From contig JANQRM010000130.1 of assembly GCA_028284565.1 (NCBI GenBank), forward strand, positions 1 to 8,586: a DNA stretch of 8,586 nt. Reading direction: 5' to 3'. Shown here piece after piece: positions 1 to 6,536 of this stretch (position 1 is the first letter of the stretch; each line of letters opens with the position of its first letter). Below the pieces are notes generated by a model. It did not search any database and was not told where the DNA came from. It saw nothing but the letters and a program-made list of their open reading frames with translations. The position numbers were made by a program, and so were the translations under genes. The DNA is from Anaerolineae bacterium. Lineage in GTDB: Bacteria > Chloroflexota > Anaerolineae > Aggregatilineales > Phototrophicaceae.

Positions 1-450
1 ATTGAGGGTGATGAGGATTTGACGTTTAATGTTGGAGATGGTGGCTTGTTGCGCTTCGTCGCGTCCGACTTTGCGAGCGAGGCGTGATTTGACTGCCACA
101 AGTAAATCATCAGCATCAAAGGGCTTCTTGAGATAGACATCTGCGCCTAATAGACTGCCCTTATGCACATCTGTTTTTGCACCTTTCGCCGTCAAAAAGA
201 TGAAGGGAATATTGACCCATTTCTGTTCTTGGCGGACTTCTGTCAAAAAGTCGTAGCCATCCATGTGAGGCATCATGATGTCGGATACGATGACATCTGG
301 TGGATTATCTTCATCGACACGCATCAAATCTAAGCCTTGTAGCCCATTCTGTGCGGTCATCACATCATAATCTTCAAGTTCCAAGATTTCACGGATACCC
401 GAAAGCAGATGGACATCATCTTCTACTACTAAGACCATTGGTTTCGACAT
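1..450 (-). CDS. Receiver-domain signalling protein, probably a receiver-histidine kinase hybrid (3' end outside window)
   Basis: Two-component signalling protein, cytoplasmic. The frame is open for 150 codons from ATG at 450-448 to the left edge. Residues 1-120 form a complete CheY-like receiver: acidic cluster E10-D11-D12, phospho-acceptor D57 in VSDIMMP, T87 in FLTAK and K109 in LKKPF. All residues needed for phosphorylation are present. It does not stop after the receiver. Residues 121-150 form a charged helix ending in KRQILITLN, which resembles the stretch just before the H-box (typically HEFRTPL) of a HisKA domain. I therefore infer an N-terminal receiver followed by a kinase; the H-box would lie just past the edge. 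Alternatives are a response regulator with another output domain. The start is supported by GAGGA four bases upstream (455-459). It lies 107 bases downstream of homoserine dehydrogenase in the same direction, with its own candidate promoter. Receiver call near certain; kinase part is inference. Confidence 0.9.
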   Translation of the reverse strand, partial: MSKPMVLVVEDDVHLLSGIREILELEDYDVMTAQNGLQGLDLMRVDEDNPPDVIVSDIMMPHMDGYDFLTEVRQEQKWVNIPFIFLTAKGAKTDVHKGSLLGADVYLKKPFDADDLLVAVKSRLARKVGRDEAQQATISNIKRQILITLN

Positions 451-486
451 TGAATCCTCACTTGCCGATACTTATCTGAGATAGTT

Positions 487-535
487 CGTTATGGGTCAAT
501 CATAACGCAATAGTGCAGGTTTCAACCTTAAGGTT
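487..535 (-). promoter_or_regulatory. Candidate promoter with two inverted repeats upstream of the receiver gene
   Basis: Read on the minus strand, TTGAAA (525-520) and TATGAT (504-499) form a -35/-10 pair with a 15-base spacer, which is short of the ideal 17. A perfect 7-base inverted repeat (CGTTATG at 487-493, CATAACG at 501-507, 7-base gap) covers the -10 box. A perfect 12-base palindrome, AACCTTAAGGTT, at 524-535 touches the -35 box. This layout resembles operator sites for a dimeric regulator around a promoter. The repeats are seen directly; the promoter and operator roles are inferred. Confidence 0.35.
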
Positions 536-556
536 TCTGAATGTCTTCATTTAGGA

Positions 557-1579
557 TTAATCACGCTGTCGCCGATGAATTGCCAAGCAATCATTCAGCA
601 GTGCCACGCCTGTCTCTGATTTGCCTGCACCTGCGCCGATGAGGGTGACATCCCCTAACAAATCCGTCTCAAAGGTGATGGCGTTGGTGGCATTGCGGAC
701 ACTCGCTAGGGGGTGATTGCGTGGGAGGCGCACTGGACGCACATGCCCGCTGTCTGGGGTGGCAGTGGCTATGAGCTTCCATGTCTCGCCTTCGGTCCGC
801 GCTACTTGGATCATTTCGGTGGTGATATGGATGATACCTTCAACAGATAAATCCGACATTTTGAGGGACTTGCCAAATATCGCATTGGCGAGGATTAATA
901 CCTTGCCCGCCGCGTCCCAGCCTTCGACATCGCCACGGGGGTCGGCTTCGGCATAACCCAGTTCTTGTGCCTGCTGGAGTGCCGATTCATAATCGAGACC
1001 GCCTTCCATCTGCGTCAGGATGTAATTGGTTGTCCCATTGAGGATGCCTTGTGCCACGCGAATCGAACAGCCTGCGAGAGCCTCTTGTCCGGTTTGGATG
1101 GCGGGTGTTCCTGCCATGACGGTGGCTTCGAGACGGACTTGTCGCTGATTACGCTTGGCACGAGTCATGAGTTCATCATAGTAGAGCGCGACGGGTCCCT
1201 TGTTAGCGAGGACAAGGTGCTTGCCGGAAGCGATGCCTGCAAAACAATAATCGAGGGCGGGTTGAGCTGTTTCCAAATCCGACAGACTGGCTTCGAGGAG
1301 AACATCCGCCTCGCTTTGTTGGATGAGTTGCAATACATCCCATCCCCGCTCTAAACCTTCGCTATCGGGGTAATGGTCGAGGTGTCCTTGTGTGATGGCG
1401 TCTAATAGCGCAGTGGGTTGCAAACCATCGGGATGATAGAGGACTCCGCGTGAACGGGTTGCTACACCAACAATGATCAGTGAGATATTATGGCGTTGGC
1501 GATATTCGTCGGCTTTATCCCGCACAATCTCGACAAAGCCCTGCCCGACAACCCCAAAACCAATCAATATCAGACGCAT
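557..1579 (-). CDS. hom: Homoserine dehydrogenase
   Basis: Catalyses NAD(P)H-dependent reduction of aspartate semialdehyde to homoserine, the branch point to threonine and methionine; cytoplasmic. The 340 residues contain an N-terminal Rossmann fold with GFGVVG (7-12), NKGPVA (126-131), GTP (157-159), the family signature GILNGTTNY (178-186), GYAEADP (208-214) and the catalytic segment DVEGWDAAGK (217-226). D217, D222 and K226 there align with the catalytic Asp/Asp/Lys of yeast Hom6. GAGAGKSETG (315-324) closes the nucleotide site near the C-terminus. Length matches the short form: no C-terminal ACT domain, hence no classical threonine feedback domain, and no fused aspartokinase. GAGAGGG (1585-1591) sits five bases before the ATG and fixes the start. 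No threonine synthase or homoserine kinase is adjacent. The acquired restriction-modification pair lies immediately upstream, 123 bases away. Confidence 0.97.
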   Translation of the reverse strand: MRLILIGFGVVGQGFVEIVRDKADEYRQRHNISLIIVGVATRSRGVLYHPDGLQPTALLDAITQGHLDHYPDSEGLERGWDVLQLIQQSEADVLLEASLSDLETAQPALDYCFAGIASGKHLVLANKGPVALYYDELMTRAKRNQRQVRLEATVMAGTPAIQTGQEALAGCSIRVAQGILNGTTNYILTQMEGGLDYESALQQAQELGYAEADPRGDVEGWDAAGKVLILANAIFGKSLKMSDLSVEGIIHITTEMIQVARTEGETWKLIATATPDSGHVRPVRLPRNHPLASVRNATNAITFETDLLGDVTLIGAGAGKSETGVALLNDCLAIHRRQRD

Positions 1580-1615
1580 AACAACCCTCTCGCTGGTTCA
1601 ATGAGAAATGGGGAG

Positions 1616-1621
1616 AGTGTA
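1616..1621 (-). promoter_or_regulatory. Candidate extended -10 box for homoserine dehydrogenase
   Basis: On the minus strand this reads TACACT preceded by TGC, which fits an extended -10 (TGn plus hexamer). No good -35 is visible at 16-18 bases, which is acceptable for extended -10 promoters. It would give a leader of about 30 bases containing the GAGAGGG ribosome site. If real, the gene does not depend on read-through from the restriction gene upstream. The rest of 1580-1702 shows no hairpin-plus-T-tract terminator; only an 8-base palindrome TGCTAGCA at 1651-1658. Confidence 0.3.
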
Positions 1622-1702
1622 GCACATTTAGTTGCGGGTGGCTGTAATTTTGCTAGCACGTAGAAATAGGGTATTTGAAGCAGGTGGATATATGAAAAGT
1701 TG

Positions 1703-2983
1703 CTATCGTAATCTGTGACCTCCCTCAACAGACTTGACACAACCGATTTCGGTCTCAAGCCAGTTTAGCCATGCAGTAATCGTTTGTCTGCGACGAGGAA
1801 TTGTGCTACTAGAATAACGTGGACTTCCATCGGGTTTGGTCACCGAAGCAATTAGATGTTCTATCTCTGCATTCGCAATAATTTTACTTGAATCATGAGT
1901 AGAAATCAGTTCAACAAATATCCACGAATTAATGACTGACTTAACCAAAATATCTTGCTGGTTTTCAATGGATTGGGACATTAAGTGATGACCGACAGGT
2001 GTTAGCTCATAGTGTCCTTGTTCGTAAACAATCAGCCCTAGATACTCACCTGCTTCTCGATAGTAACTGGTTTGGCGAGACTCAAAGCCAAAGTAATCCG
2101 TAATCTCATCGGGTTGATTAATTTCAACCGCTACCAATTGAATTAACTCAAATATTTTATTCAGGTCGTTTGCTTGCGGAGCCAAGTCTCGGCGATCAGA
2201 CTTGAAGTCGCCATCTAAATAGTCGTGAATCAGGGCTTTTTTAGTTTGTCCTATACGATAGTAGACACATTCCTTCAAGTAGATACTGGCTGGCGATAGG
2301 TCTTCATCAAATGCATATTCATAAAAACCGAATAGGCGTTGCTGAACACTATAGAACAGAAAGAGGTTGCGAATATTTTTTTGCGTTACTAATGATTTGA
2401 AGTGACGATATGGGTAGTAGATTTGACGGAGGTTATAGGAGTTGGGAATGCCAATCTTTGCCTCAATCAAAACAATATCATGTATGGCTTCATAGCCTGC
2501 ATCAACTTCAATTTGAACACCTTCCACTTCAAAATCAATGTCTGAGAAATGGAACTCAAATTTGGCTGTGCGTTCACGTCCACGAATAGTCTGATACATA
2601 GTTGTGATGTTCAGGAACTGATGAAGCATCCCAGCATTAAAGGCTTGGTCAATATATTGTGCTTCACTGTAGCCTCTCCCCTGAGTCATCAGCGGAAACG
2701 GATATTTTGGAGTGAAGTTTTCAATTGTCTGGCATTCGTCAGCAGAGATAAACAAATCACTGGGAAAGAGCGCATAACGTCCATTTTGGATGGGTAAGAG
2801 CGTGTAGTTTGCTTTTTTGAGAGGTAGAGGCAATTGCTCAGGTGTGTCGAACTTCGCCATTAGACGCGGTTCTCGCTGACCATGATGTTTCAAATCTTGA
2901 GCGTCAATTTCATAGTAGTTGCCATTTAAAGCTGTGTTGGTGCTTTCTAAGTATCGTTGCCAAGCGACATCATTTTTAGTCAT
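1703..2983 (-). CDS. Type II restriction endonuclease, PD-(D/E)XK type with C-terminal winged helices
   Basis: Putative DNA-cleaving partner of the methyltransferase 12 bases upstream. The 426 residues show: an N-terminal region (1-100) of unknown fold; a nuclease core with E159-V-D161 followed 12 residues on by E174-A-K176 in VLIEAK, the expected spacing for a PD-(D/E)XK metal site, then RQIYYPYRHF (186-195); a winged-helix-like segment at about 288-335 (YFGFESRQTSYYREAGEYLG, then YELTPVG); and a second helical segment at about 365-415 containing STIPRRRQTITAWLNWLE. It does not resemble DpnII or MboI, the usual partners of DpnM-like methylases. From memory it belongs to a family annotated only as 'type II restriction enzyme'. 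Its specificity is not readable; it should match the methylase. No Shine-Dalgarno precedes the ATG (AAGTGCTTCA), so translation probably depends on coupling to the methylase. The frame is intact. Confidence 0.8.
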   Translation of the reverse strand: MTKNDVAWQRYLESTNTALNGNYYEIDAQDLKHHGQREPRLMAKFDTPEQLPLPLKKANYTLLPIQNGRYALFPSDLFISADECQTIENFTPKYPFPLMTQGRGYSEAQYIDQAFNAGMLHQFLNITTMYQTIRGRERTAKFEFHFSDIDFEVEGVQIEVDAGYEAIHDIVLIEAKIGIPNSYNLRQIYYPYRHFKSLVTQKNIRNLFLFYSVQQRLFGFYEYAFDEDLSPASIYLKECVYYRIGQTKKALIHDYLDGDFKSDRRDLAPQANDLNKIFELIQLVAVEINQPDEITDYFGFESRQTSYYREAGEYLGLIVYEQGHYELTPVGHHLMSQSIENQQDILVKSVINSWIFVELISTHDSSKIIANAEIEHLIASVTKPDGSPRYSSSTIPRRRQTITAWLNWLETEIGCVKSVEGGHRLR

Positions 2984-2995
2984 TGAAGCACTTAT

Positions 2996-3814
2996 TTAAA
3001 AGTTGGCAATCAATAATTCGTTGATAAATCCACGTTTCTTACCATTGCTATTGATGACTCGTCGTGCTTGAACCGTATGTATTCGATACCCGTATCCATC
3101 GTACAAATCACGGATTGCAGGAACATCCGAATTACTGAGCATCACTAAACACTCTCTTTCGTTCAGGTGATGGAATAATTCTGATAGACGAATTTGGTCT
3201 TCTGCACTGAATCCATTGTTTGTATAACCCGTAAAATTGGAGGTGGCGTTCAATGGTGCATAGGGTGGATCAAAATACACGAAATCATTGGCTTCACAAC
3301 AATCTCGAATCCATTCAAAATCTGCCGATCTTAAAAGTGTGTTTTGTAATCGCTGACTCGCATTCATGATACCATCGACATCACGAATTTTCGGATTTTT
3401 GTAGCGTCCAAACGGTACATTAAATCTGCCTTGCTGGTTCACGCGATATAAACCGTTGAAACAAGTCTTATTTAAAAAAATAAAGCGTGCAACTCGTTCA
3501 ATTGATGAGAGTTCAGCGGGATCAAGACTTCTTACTTCATAGTAGAAATCTTTGTCATTATGGTAATTTTGTAAAGCATCAATCAAGTCCTCTGGTTCAT
3601 CACGTACGATCGTATAGACTTCAATTAACTCATAGTTTATATCAGACAAGATAGCAGATGAAGGATTTAGCAAATAATATAATGCTCCTCCACCTAAAAA
3701 AGGTTCAATATAGCGTTTATAATCCTTCTTTTGAGGTAGGTATTCGGCGTATTGAGGGAGGAGGCGTTGTTTCCCACCTGCCCATTTTAGGAAAGGTTTT
3801 ACTTTAAGTGTCAT
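2996..3814 (-). CDS. D12-class (Dam/DpnM-like) DNA adenine-N6 methyltransferase
   Basis: Transfers methyl from S-adenosylmethionine to adenine N6 and protects host DNA from the adjacent endonuclease. The 272 residues carry the D12 order of motifs: PFLKWAGGK (7-15), EPFLGGGALYY (37-47, AdoMet binding), SDIN (57-60), NGLYRVN (120-126), FNVPFGRYKNP (131-141) and catalytic DPPY (182-185). The NGLYRVN-to-FNVPFGRY block is very close to Dam and DpnM, both GATC enzymes, so GATC is the favoured target; GATATC or another GAT-containing site is possible. The frame is open upstream to 3991, but that start would overlap the divergent CLC start. The ATG at 3814, just before PFLKWAGGK, matches family length and is chosen despite a crowded AAGG only three bases upstream. 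Low GC relative to neighbours. It is translated before the endonuclease, the safe order for a restriction pair. Confidence 0.95.
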   Translation of the reverse strand: MTLKVKPFLKWAGGKQRLLPQYAEYLPQKKDYKRYIEPFLGGGALYYLLNPSSAILSDINYELIEVYTIVRDEPEDLIDALQNYHNDKDFYYEVRSLDPAELSSIERVARFIFLNKTCFNGLYRVNQQGRFNVPFGRYKNPKIRDVDGIMNASQRLQNTLLRSADFEWIRDCCEANDFVYFDPPYAPLNATSNFTGYTNNGFSAEDQIRLSELFHHLNERECLVMLSNSDVPAIRDLYDGYGYRIHTVQARRVINSNGKKRGFINELLIANF

Positions 3815-3844
3815 ATACCTTACTTTGTTAGACTGTCTTTTACA

Positions 3845-3873
3845 ATTGTGGAACAAAAAATCTAAAAGAGCAA
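3845..3873 (-). promoter_or_regulatory. Candidate promoter of the restriction-modification operon
   Basis: On the minus strand TTGCTC (3873-3868) and CACAAT (3850-3845) are separated by 17 bases, giving a leader of roughly 24 bases to the methylase ATG. Both hexamers are weak matches (3/6 and 4/6). The -10 overlaps an 8-base palindrome ACAATTGT (3842-3849). No controller (C) protein gene accompanies the pair. Confidence 0.3.
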
Positions 3874-3899
3874 CTGCGAGTCGAAGATTTACTGTATTC

Positions 3900-3928
3900 T
3901 TTCCGACTTTTCTCCGCTTCGTTATAAT
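3900..3928 (+). promoter_or_regulatory. Candidate promoter of the CLC gene
   Basis: A perfect TATAAT lies at 3923-3928; the -35 region 17 bases upstream (TTTCCG, 3900-3905) is poor. Transcription would begin near 3935, leaving about 30 bases before the ATG at 3966. It lies in the AT-rich flank of the restriction-modification block, so the CLC gene may be using a promoter at the edge of acquired DNA. Confidence 0.45.
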
Positions 3929-3965
3929 ACCCTGCGTATTCAACGAATCTGAATCCAACCAACTC

Positions 3966-5993
3966 ATGCACCGATTTCGCTTCCAACGCATTCCCCTGTC
4001 TGAGAGTAGCCTGCTCTTAGGGTTAGCTGTGGCAGTGGGCTTGGCGACAGGGGTGGGGGTGTGGGTGTTCCGTGAGGCATTCCACTTCTTTGAAGTCCTC
4101 TTTTTAGATCAACTGGCAGAGGGTGTGATTGGTCACGCGCTGGAGTCGGCTGGGATTGACCCGCGCCTGAGCATTGTGATTGTGTTGGGGATGGTAGGAT
4201 TGCTTGTCGGCGGGCTGATGAAGGTTTTCGTTGGGTATGAGAAATATCATGGTGTCTCTGGCATTATGGAATCCGTTGCCTTGCTGGGTGGACGCTTGCC
4301 CTACAAGAAAATCCCCTTCAAAGCACTCGCATCGGCATTGTCATTGGGTGCGGGGGCATCCGTGGGACCGGAAGACCCTAGTGTACAAATCGGCTCGAAT
4401 ATCGGCTCGTTTTTCGGACAATGGCTGGGGGTGAGCGAAGAACGGGTGCGTCTGTTGGTGGCGGCAGGGGCGGCGAGTGCGATTGCGGCGGCGTTCAATG
4501 CGCCCATTGCAGGTGTCTTCTTCGCGCTGGAAGTCATTTTAGGTGAATTCACGACTCGTTCCTTCTCAACTGTGGTGTTGTCGGCAGTGATTGCATCCGC
4601 TTTTATCCAAGCGGTGGACTCTGGCAATCCTATTTTCGGCAGTCTCGAATATACGCTGGGTGATCCGGCACAGTTGCCCTTTTATGTGGTGTTGGGCTTT
4701 GGGTTGGCACTGTTCTCGTCGGTAGCGATTCGCTTTTTCCATTGGCAAGCAGACTTCTGGCACAATCATATTCGGCTACCCTTGCCCCTCGAAACGGCAC
4801 TGACAGGTGTGGTTGTCGGATTGGTTGGTGCGTTTATCTTCCCACAAGTCTTGGGACCTGGCGAAGGCTTTATGCACGATGTCCTCACCGGACACGAAAA
4901 TCTGGCGACTGAACTGTTTATTGTGTTGGGAATCGCCAAGTTGATTATGACTGCCATCAGTCTGGGTGGTGGATTCGTGGGCGGAGTCTTCGCACCAACC
5001 TTGTTTATGGGCATCACACTCGGCACAGCTTATGGTCAATTGGTGGGACGTTTGGCATCGGTTGAGGTAATTGGGAATCCGCAAGCCTATGCGATTGCGG
5101 GCATGGCAGGTTTGATGGCAGGGATTGTCCGTGCGCCGATTACTGCAATTTTGCTGGTGTTTGAATTGACGGATGATTATCAGCTCATACTCCCGATTAT
5201 GCTGACAAGTGTCGTCTGTGTCTTTGTTGTCGAGCGCATAGGTCCAGCGGGGATTTATGTACTGAGCCTGCTTAAGCATGGGGTGCGTTTGCAAGAGGGG
5301 CGTGATGTCGATTTGATGCAGGGTGTGCTGGTGGAAGAGACGATGCTCCAACCTGCACCGTCGATTTCGTTTCGTGCCACTCTATCCGAATTACGAGATG
5401 CCTTGAATGATACGAATAGCCGTGCCTTGCCAGTGGTCGATGACAAAGGCGAATTGGCGGGGATTGTCACTCTGAGCGATTTACAGCGTGTTTATGAGCA
5501 GTCAATTGCCGACCCGAAAGTGGATGTGAAGCAGTTGGCGGTTGGCGACATCCTCACACCGCGAGTGAAGACAATTGCACCCGATGATGTGTTATGGCGG
5601 GCGATTCGGGTGATGGGGACGGATGATATTGGGCATCTGCCTGTTGTCTCAGTGAGTAACCAATTAGTGGGGCTGTTGCGACGGCAGGATATTATGGATG
5701 CGTATAACCTTGCCATCGAGCGCAAATTCCAAGACCAAACCCTCGCCAAGAAGATTCGTCTGAGTACACTCACTGGCGCGCAGGTCGTCGAATTCAAAGT
5801 GAAGAAGGACTCTGCTATTGCAGATAACCTTATTCGTGAAATTGACCTGCCGAACCAAGTGGTCATTGCGTCGGTGGAACGTGGGAATAAGTTGATCGTG
5901 CCAGAAGGCAACACGCTCATCAAAGCCAACGATGTGGTGACAGTGGTGGCAGATGAAAACGTGTTACCTGCTTTGCGTCGATTGTTTGATTAA
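3966..5993 (+). CDS. CLC chloride channel/transporter with two CBS domains and an RCK_C domain
   Basis: Integral membrane anion channel or Cl-/H+ antiporter, 675 residues. The membrane part (about 15-440) contains the three CLC signatures as variants: GVSGI (96-100) for GSGIP, GPEDP (134-138) for GREGP, and GVFAP (340-344) for GIFAP. The gating glutamate is present (E136). The position of the internal proton glutamate of E. coli ClcA (E203) reads V in FALEVIL, so proton coupling by that route is doubtful; this is common in CBS-containing bacterial CLCs. GIY at about 439 supplies the inner-gate tyrosine. Two CBS domains follow (about 457-520 and 526-588), then an RCK_C/TrkA_C-like domain (about 598-675), a ligand-sensing module known from K+ transporters. 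The frame is open from 3825, but ATG 3966 is chosen because the earlier ATG lies upstream of the TATAAT and over the divergent promoter. No clear Shine-Dalgarno. Its stop overlaps the stop of the converging SRPBCC gene. Confidence 0.95.
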   Translation: MHRFRFQRIPLSESSLLLGLAVAVGLATGVGVWVFREAFHFFEVLFLDQLAEGVIGHALESAGIDPRLSIVIVLGMVGLLVGGLMKVFVGYEKYHGVSGIMESVALLGGRLPYKKIPFKALASALSLGAGASVGPEDPSVQIGSNIGSFFGQWLGVSEERVRLLVAAGAASAIAAAFNAPIAGVFFALEVILGEFTTRSFSTVVLSAVIASAFIQAVDSGNPIFGSLEYTLGDPAQLPFYVVLGFGLALFSSVAIRFFHWQADFWHNHIRLPLPLETALTGVVVGLVGAFIFPQVLGPGEGFMHDVLTGHENLATELFIVLGIAKLIMTAISLGGGFVGGVFAPTLFMGITLGTAYGQLVGRLASVEVIGNPQAYAIAGMAGLMAGIVRAPITAILLVFELTDDYQLILPIMLTSVVCVFVVERIGPAGIYVLSLLKHGVRLQEGRDVDLMQGVLVEETMLQPAPSISFRATLSELRDALNDTNSRALPVVDDKGELAGIVTLSDLQRVYEQSIADPKVDVKQLAVGDILTPRVKTIAPDDVLWRAIRVMGTDDIGHLPVVSVSNQLVGLLRRQDIMDAYNLAIERKFQDQTLAKKIRLSTLTGAQVVEFKVKKDSAIADNLIREIDLPNQVVIASVERGNKLIVPEGNTLIKANDVVTVVADENVLPALRRLFD

Positions 5994-6451
5994 ACGGTGG
6001 CTTGCGCTTGGGCTTCTGCGACGGCTTTCAGGTCGTTCATGTCGCCTTCCATTGCCTTTTTGGTTGCACCTTTGAAAAGGTTGCCAAAGACAAAGCCCAT
6101 AATTTTGCCAACGGTACTTGATGCCTTCCCAGAAAAGACGAAATCTACTTGTGTACCACCTTTAGTCTCGGTGAAGGTATAGCGGGAGTGATAGCTTACA
6201 CCGTTGGACTCGGCGACGACATCATAGGACTGGTTGGGCTTGAAGTCGCTGATTTCCATCTCTTCGGTGGCTTCCCGACCAAACATAATGCGAGTCTCGC
6301 GCCAACGAGTGCCTGCACCTTGTTTCGTATCTGATAAAATATCGACCTGTGTAATGCCATCCACACGTTCTTCGGTTTTGGTAATATCGGAGAAGACATC
6401 AAAGGTCACATCAATGGGGGCGTTGACGAATTTTGAGCATCGAATTTCCAT
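5990..6451 (-). CDS. SRPBCC (START/Bet v1-like fold) family protein
   Basis: Small cytoplasmic protein of 153 residues in the polyketide cyclase/lipid-transport-like SRPBCC superfamily, which binds hydrophobic ligands in a cavity closed by a long C-terminal helix. Visible order: beta-strand plus first helices IRCSKFVNAPIDVTFDVFSD (3-22), an E-rich strand with GAGTRWRETR (45-54), further beta-strands through YTFTE (91-95) and TQVDFVFSG (100-108), and a C-terminal helix (about 112-150) ending in an Ala/Gln-rich tail. Length is typical of stand-alone members. The ligand and reaction cannot be predicted. The start is fixed by a perfect Shine-Dalgarno AGGAGGTG (6456-6463) four bases upstream, suggesting strong translation. 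It has its own -10 box and lies 85 bases downstream of the M42 peptidase; no functional link to its neighbours is evident. Confidence 0.85.
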   Translation of the reverse strand: MEIRCSKFVNAPIDVTFDVFSDITKTEERVDGITQVDILSDTKQGAGTRWRETRIMFGREATEEMEISDFKPNQSYDVVAESNGVSYHSRYTFTETKGGTQVDFVFSGKASSTVGKIMGFVFGNLFKGATKKAMEGDMNDLKAVAEAQAQATV

Positions 6452-6455
6452 AACA

Positions 6456-6488
6456 CACCTCCTGCTTTTGTCTGTTAGGCATATTATA
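6456..6488 (-). promoter_or_regulatory. -10 box and strong ribosome site of the SRPBCC gene
   Basis: On the minus strand a perfect TATAAT lies at 6488-6483, followed by the full anti-SD complement AGGAGGTG at 6463-6456, four bases before the ATG. The -35 region 17 bases upstream (TAGCAC) is poor. The leader would be about 25 bases. Together these suggest a well-expressed gene with a promoter independent of the peptidase upstream. Confidence 0.55.
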
Positions 6489-6536
6489 CAAAAATTCGCT
6501 CATTTGTGCTATAGACCATTGCCATTTGTATTGGGT

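Larger units (their letters stand above)
1703..3814 (-). other. Type II restriction-modification module, probably acquired
   Basis: Methyltransferase then endonuclease in one transcription unit. Sample 60-base lines here are about 30-35% GC (for example 1861-1920, 3601-3660, 3661-3720), while a line in the neighbouring CLC gene (4441-4500) is about 68%. The sharp change starts near 1680 and ends near 3930. No transposase, integrase, tRNA or obvious flanking direct repeat marks the edges, so the route of entry cannot be read from the window. Confidence 0.65.

Noticed and set aside
717..1354. Two plus-strand open frames inside homoserine dehydrogenase
   Set aside because: They are antisense to a gene with full family motifs, have no ribosome site, and their translations resemble no protein family I know.
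1651..1658. TGCTAGCA palindrome as a terminator or operator
   Set aside because: Eight bases without a T-tract or a second copy are too little to support a function.
1570..1758. A 62-residue minus-strand frame spanning the gap between the endonuclease and hom
   Set aside because: It overlaps the ends of two real genes in another frame and lacks a ribosome site or recognisable sequence.
3825..3965. N-terminal extension of the CLC protein to an ATG at 3825
   Set aside because: The added 47 residues are not CLC-like, run through the TATAAT and the divergent methylase promoter, and have the AT-rich composition of the flank.
3815..3991. N-terminal extension of the methyltransferase to an ATG at 3991
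   Set aside because: It would overlap the CLC start, adds 59 residues absent from D12-class enzymes, and the conserved PFLKWAGGK begins seven residues after the ATG at 3814.
4776..5929. Long minus-strand frames (up to 191 residues) opposite the CLC gene
   Set aside because: They are mirror frames of the strongly supported CLC sequence, of odd composition (Cys, His, Arg and Gln-rich), without ribosome sites.
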